Source of the DNA: Chloroflexota bacterium
Lineage (GTDB): Bacteria; Chloroflexota; Anaerolineae; B4-G1
Length of the DNA: 5,360 bases
Direction: 5' to 3'
Assembly (NCBI GenBank): GCA_003648085.1
Contig: QMOC01000223.1
Coordinates: 1 to 5,360, forward strand
Below the pieces are notes generated by a model. It was not told the origin of the DNA. It worked only from the letters and a program-made list of their open reading frames with translations, and did no database searches. Position 1 is the stretch's first letter; every line of letters begins with the position of its first letter. Shown here one piece after another: positions 1-5,360 of the stretch. A program made the position numbers and the translations under genes.

Positions 1-243
1 CCTTCCCGCTTCGGGTAGGGGAGCGGAGAGGACGTGGACTACCGCGCCGTCGTCTCGCACGGCGACATCCACTACTTCCACCCCGCCCAGCGTCCCCCGG
101 TCGGCCGGCTGGCCGCCGGAGGTGGGGTAGAAAGCAGTGCGGTCAAGGACGATGGCCGGTTGGCCCTCCCAGGTCAGATGCTCGATCACGCGGGCAGAAA
201 AGTGAACACAATATGAGTCCGTATAATACAATCGCTCAGTCAT
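1..243 (-). CDS. AlaX-like alanyl-tRNA editing protein, N-terminal 81 codons (3' end outside window)
   Basis: The frame opens with ATG at 243-241 and stays open for 81 codons to the left edge, so the C-terminus is missing. The protein starts MTERLYYTDSY and carries DRTAFYPTSGGQPADRG at about residues 34-50. That is the hallmark glycine-rich motif of the AlaRS/AlaX editing-domain superfamily, which hydrolyses mischarged Ser- or Gly-tRNA(Ala) in trans. An N-terminus this close to the motif, without an AlaRS aminoacylation domain, points to a free-standing AlaX protein rather than AlaS. The zinc-binding HxxxH and downstream Cys/His residues would lie outside the window, so catalytic competence cannot be judged. 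The ATG overlaps the TGA of the upstream histidine kinase (ATGA). A GGAGG Shine-Dalgarno at 248-252 lies 4 nt upstream, inside the kinase's last codons. Translation is therefore probably coupled. The family is confident; substrate and subtype (AlaX-S, -M or -L) are unknown. Confidence 0.88.
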   Translation of the reverse strand, partial: MTERLYYTDSYCVHFSARVIEHLTWEGQPAIVLDRTAFYPTSGGQPADRGTLGGVEVVDVAVRDDGAVVHVLSAPLPEAGR

Positions 244-1823
244 TCGGCCTCCAGCGGCAGTGTAAACCTAAAATGACTCCCTTTGCCCTCTCGGCTCTCC
301 ACCCAAATACGGCCCCCGTGGGCCTCCACAGCCAGTTTGCAGAACGCCAGCCCCAGGCCGGTTCCCTTGAGGCCCTCGACTCTCTCCAGACAGGCGAAGC
401 GATCAAAAACGCGCTGGCGATACTCCGGCGGGATGCCGGGGCCAGTATCCGACACGATGAACAGTATCTCCTTCTCATCCATCCGTTCCACACCGACCGC
501 GATGTGTCCTTCCACTGGCGTGAATTTCACCGCGTTGTCCAACAGGTTGGTCAACACGCGCAGAATCAGATCACGGTCAACGGACACCTTGGGCAGGTCG
601 GGGGCAATGTGCATCGCCAAGATCTGTCTCTTATTCAGCGCCAGCGGCTGCATCTGTTCAATCACCTCCTGAACCAAGGCTTCGGGGCTCACCAGGGTCT
701 TTTTCAACTCTGTTTCTCCTGCTTCCAGCCGGCCCAGGTCCAGCAGCGAATCAATCAACCGGTACAGTTTCTGCCCGCTGCGCATCGCGATGCGCAGCAG
801 TTGCAGCACCGGCAGTGTTTCGTCACGCTCGATGTAGGCGGTATGGATGAGTTGCATACTGCTCATAATGCTGCCCAATGGGTTGCGCAGGTCATGGATG
901 ATCATATGCGTCAAATCCTCGCGCATCTGCTCCAGCGCCACCTGCTCCGAGATGTCGTGCCCGACCCACTGGATGGCCCCCTGTCCGCCGTAGTCAATCC
1001 TGACCATATGTGTTTCCAGGATGTGGGTCTCCCGGCCGGATTGGATCTTCGTCTCCAGGTTCAGTCGTTCACCCTCTCGAAGGCGCTGCAAGGCATCCTG
1101 GTATACCTCCCGTGGCATTTCAAATAGATCGCAAGGATCGGCGCCGATCAATTGCTCGCGCGGCTGTCCCAACATTTCCACCGCCCGTGGGTTGAGGTCC
1201 CGGATCTTCCCGCCAAGGTCCAGCACGATGATGGGATCAGTGCTCTCGTTGAAGAGACTCTCGTAGCGGCGCTCGGCCTGTCGCGCACGCTCGTAGAGTT
1301 CGGCGTTACGGATGGCGGCGGCGGCCAGATCGGCCACAGCCGCTAGCAGCCGCTGTGCGTTCGCGTCAAAGAAGCCCGCGGCCGGATTGAGTGCCTCGAT
1401 CACACCGATGGCGCGGCCTTCGACTTTGATAGGGATGGCCAGCATCGTGCGCGTGTAGAAGTCAGTCGTATCATCTATGCCGGAGTAGAAGCGCTCATCG
1501 GCGTGGGCCACGGGCACCAACAAAGGCTCACCAGTTTGGACCACCCAGCCGGCGACACCCTGACCGGGAGCCAGGCGCAGCCCGACCACCTCATCGGATG
1601 CCTCACCGACCGCGACGCGAAAGACCAGTTCCCCCGTCTTTTCATCCAGCAAAGCGACCGATGCTGCTTCTACCTGGAAGTAATCCCGTACCTGGGCCAT
1701 TAGAGAGCGTAGGACGCTATCCAGATCGAGCGTGGCGGTGAGAACCTGACTGGTTTCTTGAAGAAAGGTCAGTTCGCGAATTCGAGATTTGAGATTTGCG
1801 ATTTGAGATTCAATATCTTCCAT
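240..1823 (-). CDS. GAF-PAS sensor histidine kinase (soluble, 527 aa)
   Basis: This predicted cytoplasmic two-component sensor kinase has no transmembrane segment or signal peptide. Domains in order: a short coiled coil (residues 1-25); a GAF domain (about 28-178) ending in the helix AAAAIRNAELYERA; a linker coil; a PAS domain (about 186-295, with DPIIVLDLGGKIRDLNPRAVEMLG); HisKA (about 298-368); and HATPase_c (about 410-525). The H-box IIHDLRNPLGSI places the phospho-acceptor at H310. The N-box NLLDNAVKFTP has N430, the G1 box is DTGPGIP (D459-P465), the F-box has F473 and F476, and the G2 box GTGLGL starts at G487. All look intact, so an active kinase is expected. No receiver or output domain is present and the partner regulator is not in the window. 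The GAF/PAS ligand cannot be read from sequence. The gene overlaps the deoxynucleoside kinase upstream by 14 nt and AlaX downstream by 4 nt. ATG 1823 is the only canonical start in this frame between the junction and the GAF domain. Confidence 0.95.
   Translation of the reverse strand: MEDIESQIANLKSRIRELTFLQETSQVLTATLDLDSVLRSLMAQVRDYFQVEAASVALLDEKTGELVFRVAVGEASDEVVGLRLAPGQGVAGWVVQTGEPLLVPVAHADERFYSGIDDTTDFYTRTMLAIPIKVEGRAIGVIEALNPAAGFFDANAQRLLAAVADLAAAAIRNAELYERARQAERRYESLFNESTDPIIVLDLGGKIRDLNPRAVEMLGQPREQLIGADPCDLFEMPREVYQDALQRLREGERLNLETKIQSGRETHILETHMVRIDYGGQGAIQWVGHDISEQVALEQMREDLTHMIIHDLRNPLGSIMSSMQLIHTAYIERDETLPVLQLLRIAMRSGQKLYRLIDSLLDLGRLEAGETELKKTLVSPEALVQEVIEQMQPLALNKRQILAMHIAPDLPKVSVDRDLILRVLTNLLDNAVKFTPVEGHIAVGVERMDEKEILFIVSDTGPGIPPEYRQRVFDRFACLERVEGLKGTGLGLAFCKLAVEAHGGRIWVESREGKGSHFRFTLPLEAE
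1783..1810 (-). repeat. Heptamer tandem repeat (AATCTCA)x4 at the gene junction
   Basis: On the minus strand four consecutive 7-bp units read AATCTCA, AATCGCA, AATCTCA, AATCTCG. A possible degraded fifth unit (AATTCGC) follows at 1776-1782. The first base of the array is the last base of the deoxynucleoside kinase stop codon. The array encodes residues 5-14 (ESQIANLKSR) of the histidine kinase. Because 7 is not a multiple of 3, the units are read in shifting frames, yet the peptide is amphipathic and continues into a coiled coil. Such AATCTCA/AATCGCA heptamers resemble the short tandem repeats I recall from intergenic regions of Chloroflexota and cyanobacteria. Confidence 0.8.
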
Positions 1824-2460
1824 CGGCTTTAAACATAATCTCCTCCCGCCCCTGCAATTTCTCGAGCACCTTGTTCGTGATCAGTTCCAGGTGATCAGAG
1901 TTCAGCACGAAGTCCAGATCATCGGAAGGCACACTCAGCACCGGGCAAAGAGAGAATCCGCTGATCCATTCCTCGTACAGTTCGTTCAATTGTCCCAGGT
2001 AGGTCGCCGAAATGTCCTGTTCATACGGACGACCACGGAGACGGATGCGCTTCTGAAGTGTGGGAACCGAGGCTCTCAAATAGACGATCAGGTCAGGTGG
2101 AGGAAGCACGGTCGTCACAACCTCGTACAGTTCGCGATAACTACGGTAATCCCGCTCTGTCATCAACCCCTGCCGGTAGAGATTGCGGGCGAAGATTTCA
2201 GCATCCTCGTAGACGGTGCGATCCTGGACCACGGAGCCTGTGCGCTGGAGCAACTGCCAATGGTGGCGCAGACGGCGTGAAAGAAAGTAGATTTGAGAGT
2301 GAAAACTCCACCGCTGCATATCTTGGTAGAAGTCGGCCAGGTAGGGGTTATCGTTGACCGCCTCGAAGAAGGGTTCCCAGTGAAGCCGCTCGCTCAAGAG
2401 TGTTGTCAGGGTAGATTTGCCCACCCCAATGTTACCGGCAATAGCGACGAAACGTTTCAT
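1810..2460 (-). CDS. Deoxynucleoside kinase (dGK/dAK-type dNK family, 216 aa)
   Basis: This is a cytosolic nucleotide-salvage enzyme that phosphorylates deoxynucleosides to 5'-monophosphates using a nucleoside triphosphate. The P-loop GNIGVGKST (residues 9-17) starts almost at the N-terminus, as in the family, which supports ATG 2460. It is followed by EAVNDNPYLADFY (34-46, substrate-pocket region), the RWSFHSQIYFLSRR helix (51-64), and DRTVYEDAEIFA (81-92), equivalent to the catalytic DRS/ERS motif with Thr in place of Ser. The arginine-rich LID KRIRLRGRPYEQ (138-149) comes next. Length is typical of bacterial dNKs (about 200-220 aa). The N-terminal motifs look like the Bacillus/Lactobacillus dGK/dAK group, but base specificity is not readable. 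No Shine-Dalgarno precedes the ATG, because the upstream bases are octamer repeat. The last 14 nt overlap the histidine kinase gene, so the two are probably translationally coupled. Confidence 0.93.
   Translation of the reverse strand: MKRFVAIAGNIGVGKSTLTTLLSERLHWEPFFEAVNDNPYLADFYQDMQRWSFHSQIYFLSRRLRHHWQLLQRTGSVVQDRTVYEDAEIFARNLYRQGLMTERDYRSYRELYEVVTTVLPPPDLIVYLRASVPTLQKRIRLRGRPYEQDISATYLGQLNELYEEWISGFSLCPVLSVPSDDLDFVLNSDHLELITNKVLEKLQGREEIMFKADGRY
1840..1847 (-). promoter_or_regulatory. Strong Shine-Dalgarno in the 3' end of the deoxynucleoside kinase gene
   Basis: The minus strand reads GGGAGGAG here, a near-perfect anti-16S match inside the deoxynucleoside kinase gene. It lies 16 nt upstream of the histidine kinase ATG (1823-1821), which is long for direct initiation. 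It is only 3 nt from an ATG at 1836-1834 in the deoxynucleoside kinase frame. That ATG would give the octapeptide MFKADGRY, ending at the TGA at 1812-1810. The site may load ribosomes for the histidine kinase directly, or through reinitiation after the overlapping stop. The motif is directly visible; which start it serves is inference. Confidence 0.6.
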
Positions 2461-2461
2461 G

Positions 2462-2501
2462 TTGGTAGATTGGTAGACTGGTAGACTGGTAGGTTGGTAG
2501 A
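2462..2501. repeat. Octamer tandem repeat, five units, abutting the deoxynucleoside kinase start
   Basis: On the plus strand five uninterrupted 8-bp units read TTGGTAGA, TTGGTAGA, CTGGTAGA, CTGGTAGG, TTGGTAGA. The array stops one base short of the deoxynucleoside kinase ATG. On the sense (minus) strand the leader is therefore pyrimidine/A-rich (repeated CTACCA) with no purine-rich ribosome-binding site. The array continues as degenerate units at 2597-2620 on the far side of an inserted element. Confidence 0.9.
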
Positions 2502-2523
2502 CTCAGCACATCGCAATATGCTC

Positions 2524-2546
2524 CCGCTGGATTGCCAATCCAGCGG
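2524..2546. repeat. Perfect 10-bp-stem hairpin inside the element
   Basis: CCGCTGGATT pairs perfectly with AATCCAGCGG around a 3-nt GCC loop. No T-run follows on either strand, so it is not a classical intrinsic terminator. Its core on the minus strand, GGATTGGCAATCC, closely matches that of the next hairpin. Confidence 0.85.
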
Positions 2547-2549
2547 AGG

Positions 2550-2573
2550 GTGGCGAATTGCCAAATCCGCCAC
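2550..2573. repeat. Second internal hairpin with related core
   Basis: GTGGCG pairs with CGCCAC. After one A·C mismatch, ATT pairs with AAT around a GCCA loop. The minus-strand core GGATTTGGCAATTC differs slightly from the first hairpin, which suggests duplicated and diverged REP-like units. No T-run follows on either strand. Confidence 0.8.
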
Positions 2574-2596
2574 GAGCGTATTGTGAACTACTGAGA

Positions 2597-2620
2597 CTGG
2601 TAGGTGGGTGGATTGGTGCG
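2597..2620. repeat. Degenerate continuation of the octamer tandem repeat
   Basis: Three 8-bp units read CTGGTAGG, TGGGTGGA, TTGGTGCG, with increasing divergence from the consensus. They are in phase with the array at 2462-2501 once the intervening element and one AGACT copy are removed. The array ends 2 bp before the stop codon of the large histidine kinase. Confidence 0.7.
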
Positions 2621-2622
2621 TA

Positions 2623-5360
2623 CTAATCAGTTGACGAATCCTCTGCCTGGGGCAGCACGACAGTGAAGGTGCTGCCCTTTCCCGGCTCGCTTTTCACCTC
2701 CACCGTTCCACCGTGGGCCTCGACGACCTCCAACGCCAACGCCAACCCAATCCCCATGCCGCCGAAGCGCCGCGTGGTGCTGCCATCCACCTGATAGAAG
2801 CGTTCGAAGACGCGACCCAAATGCTCAGGCGCGATCCCGATTCCCTCATCGGTAATCGAGACGTAGACCTGACTTTCGTCGGCCCAGGCACGGATAGTGA
2901 CAGTGCCACCGTTGGGGCTAAACTTGATGGCGTTATCTATCAGGTGGCTGAAGACTAACCCCAGTCGCTCTCGATCGCCCAGCACGGGCGGCAGTCCCGC
3001 CGGCAGTTCCTCCCGGAATACAATGCCGGCCCTTCCCGCCGGGCGCCGAAACTCCGCCAGCGCATGTTGCACGACTTCGACGACCGACACCGGAGCCAGC
3101 GCCAGCGTCTCCCGAGGCACAGCCTGCAGCATCGTCAGATTGTAGATCAGGCGCGTTAGAGTCGCCGTGTGCTCGCGGATAATCTGCAGTGCCGCCCGCT
3201 GACTGTCGAGAATGGGACCCAGATCTCCTTGCAGCAGCAACTCAACGTACCCTTGGATCAGACTGAGCGGGGTGCGCAGTTCGTGGCCCACGTTCTGTAC
3301 CAACTGGGTGCGCAGGCGATCCAGTTCTTTCAATTCCTCGTAGGCCTGGCTTAATTCATTCGTCCGCTCTTGCAGCGCCTGGTACAGGCGGGCATTCTTC
3401 AACACCACGCCCAGTTGGGCGGCGACGGCGGAGAAGAGACGCAGGTCCTCTTCGCTGAAGGCTCCCAGATGAGGACTCTCCGCATTCAGGACGGCAATGA
3501 CCTCATCCCCGACGCGGACCGGCACGGCCAGTTCCGAACGGATCCCAGGTGCGGCTTTAAAATAGTAAGGAGACCGCTCGACGTCGAGGACGAGCAACGG
3601 TTCGCCCGTCTGATAGACTAGACCGAGGATACTTCCATCAAGGGGCAGGCGCATTGGTTCCCCCTGAGGGGCTTCGAAACCGATCATGGATGGGTGGGCG
3701 ACCAGTACCGTCCCGCTCTCGTCGGGGATGGCGAAACCCAGATAATCTATGTTCAGGGTTCTGTGCAGTGTCTGGATTGTGCGGACAAGCACCTCGTCGA
3801 AGTCAAGAGTTGAGGCAGCGGCCTGCATCACCTCCTGTAACAGGCGCGTCTCGGTCAGCCGGCGCCTGGTCTCCTCGAACAGCCGGGCGTTCTCCACCGC
3901 GATGGCGACCTGGCTGGCGATGTCGGAGAATAGACGCCGGTGGCCCTCGTCGAAGGCGTAGGGCTCATAGGATTGGGCGGACATGACGCCAACGATCTTA
4001 TCCCTGACGACGAGCGGCAGCACCATCAAGGAGCGGGTTGGGGCACCCAGGGCAATGGCCTTCACAGGCAGGGTGTCCCGTTCCTTCTCCATATCCCCGA
4101 TCCACAGCGGTTCCCGGGTACGGACAACCCAGCCGCTCAGGCCGCTCTCCCCTTTGACCTTAAACGTCCGCGGTGGCACCCGTTCTCCCTGATCTACCAT
4201 GAGTGACAGGTGAAGTTCATCCTTCTCCTCGTCGTACAAAGCGATGTGGAAGGCGGCGATGTCCATCACCGCGCTGACCTGCTCGTAGACCCGCTGGAGC
4301 ATCTCATCCAGATCCAGCGTCGAGGCGATGGCCATGTCAATGGAGCGCAACGCGGTCAGTTCCTCCATGTGCCGCTTGGTCTCTTCGTAGAGCCGGGCGT
4401 TCTCGATGGCGATGGACACCTGGTTGGCGATGGTCTGAGCCAGGGCCACCTCCTCAGCGGTGAAGCGCCGCTGCCGCCCCACCGCGTCCAGGCCGATGCT
4501 CCCTATCACCTCCCCTCTCACAGTCAAAGGCACGATGAGCATCGAGCGGATGTCCAGCCTGTGCATTGCCTCTCGCACAGCCGCCATCAGCGGGTCTTGC
4601 CACGTGTCTTCGATCACCAGCGGCTCGCGGTCAGCGATGATGCGCTCGGCAGCCAGGTAGCCCTGCACCGGGAATCGCTCTATCGTCGCCCCGGTGGATG
4701 GGTATTCGGCCACCACCTGACCATAGGTGTGGGCCGGGTCGAAGAGCAGGATGCCGCTGTGGTCTGCCTCAAACACCGCCGCCATCTGCTCGACGGTCGT
4801 CTCCAAGATGCGGGTCAGGTCCAGCGAGGAACTGACCATCCGCGAGACCTGGTGGACCAGTCCCATATCCCTGGTCTTCCTCTCCAGGCGGCTCACGTAC
4901 TGACGGGTCTCCTCGAAGAGCCTAGCGTTCTCGATGGCGATCGCGGCCTGCTGAGCGAAGAGCCCCAGCAGCCGTTCGTCATCAGGGGTGAATGTTCGCC
5001 GCTCTGTTTCCTCAGAGAGGGTGATAGCCCCGATGACCCGCTCCTGCCACCTGAGGGGCACCCCGATGACGGCGGCGAAAGGTTCTCCCTCATACACCCG
5101 TGCCCGTCTATCCCAACAGGAATAGTCATTCACGATGAGCGGTTGACCTGTCTGGACCACGCGGCCGGCGACGCCCTCGCCGAGTTTGATGCGCGTGCCG
5201 GTGAGATCCCGCTCCAGTTTGTAGGAGACTACCAGTTCGAGTTCCTCTCGCGCCTCGTCGTAAAGGTAAAGCCCTCCCTTGTCCACGTCCAGCAATCTAG
5301 CCGCCCGGTCACAGATGGTCCACAGCAGGTCGGGCAGATCGGCGGTGACGCCGATTTCCA
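2623..5360 (-). CDS. Multi-GAF sensor histidine kinase, 5' end outside window (at least 911 aa)
   Basis: The frame is open from the right edge (first full codon ending at 5358) to TAG at 2625-2623. The 21 residues upstream of the TTG at 5295 (EIGVTADLPDLLWTICDRAAR) are typical of the first GAF helix, so the real start lies outside. Numbering from 5358, four GAF domains follow: GAF1 about 1-150, GAF2 165-324, GAF3 335-497 and GAF4 505-660. The first three end in the signalling helix IAIENARLFEET or near-copies; GAF4 ends in VVLKNARLYQAL. A coiled coil (about 659-683) leads into HisKA, with H-box NVGHELRTPL (H692). HATPase_c has N-box HLIDNAIKFSP (N809), G1 DEGIGI (D837), F-box F851 and F854, and G2 GGMGIGLAL (from G866). 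All catalytic boxes look intact. It is probably a cytoplasmic autokinase, but N-terminal domains may be missing. No receiver domain or partner regulator is in view. GAF ligands are unreadable, and I see nothing assigning a bilin lyase site. Confidence 0.94.
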   Translation of the reverse strand, partial: EIGVTADLPDLLWTICDRAARLLDVDKGGLYLYDEAREELELVVSYKLERDLTGTRIKLGEGVAGRVVQTGQPLIVNDYSCWDRRARVYEGEPFAAVIGVPLRWQERVIGAITLSEETERRTFTPDDERLLGLFAQQAAIAIENARLFEETRQYVSRLERKTRDMGLVHQVSRMVSSSLDLTRILETTVEQMAAVFEADHSGILLFDPAHTYGQVVAEYPSTGATIERFPVQGYLAAERIIADREPLVIEDTWQDPLMAAVREAMHRLDIRSMLIVPLTVRGEVIGSIGLDAVGRQRRFTAEEVALAQTIANQVSIAIENARLYEETKRHMEELTALRSIDMAIASTLDLDEMLQRVYEQVSAVMDIAAFHIALYDEEKDELHLSLMVDQGERVPPRTFKVKGESGLSGWVVRTREPLWIGDMEKERDTLPVKAIALGAPTRSLMVLPLVVRDKIVGVMSAQSYEPYAFDEGHRRLFSDIASQVAIAVENARLFEETRRRLTETRLLQEVMQAAASTLDFDEVLVRTIQTLHRTLNIDYLGFAIPDESGTVLVAHPSMIGFEAPQGEPMRLPLDGSILGLVYQTGEPLLVLDVERSPYYFKAAPGIRSELAVPVRVGDEVIAVLNAESPHLGAFSEEDLRLFSAVAAQLGVVLKNARLYQALQERTNELSQAYEELKELDRLRTQLVQNVGHELRTPLSLIQGYVELLLQGDLGPILDSQRAALQIIREHTATLTRLIYNLTMLQAVPRETLALAPVSVVEVVQHALAEFRRPAGRAGIVFREELPAGLPPVLGDRERLGLVFSHLIDNAIKFSPNGGTVTIRAWADESQVYVSITDEGIGIAPEHLGRVFERFYQVDGSTTRRFGGMGIGLALALEVVEAHGGTVEVKSEPGKGSTFTVVLPQAEDSSTD

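Larger units (their letters stand above)
2504..2593. mobile_element. 90-bp MITE/REP-like element with terminal inverted repeats and two internal hairpins
   Basis: The ends are inverted repeats of 20 bp: 2504-2523 (starting CAGCACATCG) against the reverse complement of 2574-2593 (ending CTACTG). Fifteen of 20 positions are identical, and two of the five differences are G-T wobbles when the plus strand folds. Between the ends lie two hairpins (2524-2546 and 2550-2573) separated only by AGG, so almost every base is in a stem and the whole could fold as a three-way junction. The element is bounded by AGACT direct repeats (2499-2503 and 2594-2598), a candidate 5-bp target duplication. It has no coding capacity, so any movement would need a transposase in trans. 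The structure is directly visible; mobility is inferred, and a family of copies is not shown. Confidence 0.65.

Noticed and set aside
222..227. TATAAT on the plus strand, a possible -10 box
   Set aside because: There is no -35-like hexamer at 16-18 bp spacing. The bases encode the conserved YYT of the AlaX N-terminus on the minus strand, and no plus-strand gene follows.
213..1127. 304-codon open frame on the plus strand
   Set aside because: It lies antisense to the well-supported histidine kinase. Its translation is Gln/His-rich with no recognisable domain, as expected for a shadow frame opposite GC-rich coding sequence.
1891..2280. 129-codon plus-strand frame opposite the deoxynucleoside kinase
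   Set aside because: It is antisense to a gene with clear P-loop, DRT and LID motifs, and its own translation has no recognisable family features.
2524..2573. Rho-independent terminator after the large histidine kinase
   Set aside because: Both hairpins lack a following T-run on the minus strand and are better explained as parts of the 90-bp inverted-repeat element.
2462..2620. CRISPR array
   Set aside because: The repeats are only 8 bp, contiguous and without spacers. The internal palindromes are not repeated at regular spacing.
2461..2622. Promoter for the deoxynucleoside kinase operon in the gap
   Set aside because: Weak matches such as TTGGCA and TATTGC occur, but not at sensible spacing, and they fall inside the palindromes. 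No promoter can be supported.
5293..5295. TTG as the start codon of the large histidine kinase
   Set aside because: The frame continues upstream to the window edge with 21 residues that fit the first helix of a GAF domain, so the true start is outside the window.

Overview
All the coding capacity supported in this window lies on the minus strand. Reading right to left, the order is: a large multi-GAF sensor histidine kinase whose 5' end lies beyond the right edge (5360 to 2623); a 162-bp intergenic gap made of repeats; a deoxynucleoside kinase (2460 to 1810); a GAF-PAS histidine kinase (1823 to 240); and the first 81 codons of an AlaX-like alanyl-tRNA editing protein that runs off the left edge (243 to 1). 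The kinase and AlaX genes interlock: deoxynucleoside kinase and histidine kinase overlap by 14 nt, and histidine kinase and AlaX overlap by 4 nt (ATGA). These three are almost certainly one translationally coupled operon. The large kinase upstream is codirectional, but a repeat-filled spacer separates it.

The organism is a moderately GC-rich bacterium. Three things suggest Chloroflexota (for example the Anaerolineae or relatives): chained GAF domains ending in IENARLFEET-type helices, several soluble GAF kinases close together, and short tandem repeats of 7-8 bp with palindromic repeats between genes. This is inferred from style and recollection, since no marker gene is present.

Both kinases look soluble. 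No transmembrane segment is visible in the part seen, and neither has a receiver or DNA-binding domain. Each has a complete HisKA/HATPase core with the phospho-acceptor histidine, so each should signal to a response regulator encoded elsewhere. The deoxynucleoside kinase (nucleotide salvage) and AlaX (clearing mischarged tRNA-Ala) are housekeeping functions. Their coupling to a sensor kinase may be only co-expression.

The most interesting non-coding structure is at 2462-2620. An octamer tandem repeat (consensus YTGGTAGA) is interrupted by a 90-bp element with imperfect 20-bp terminal inverted repeats, two internal hairpins sharing a core, and 5-bp AGACT direct repeats on both sides. Removing the element and one AGACT copy restores the octamer phase, as expected for insertion of a small non-autonomous (MITE/REP-like) element. 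A separate heptamer repeat (AATCTCA) sits exactly at the kinase-kinase gene overlap and encodes part of the N-terminal coiled coil of the GAF-PAS kinase. No previously undescribed multi-gene system is evident.
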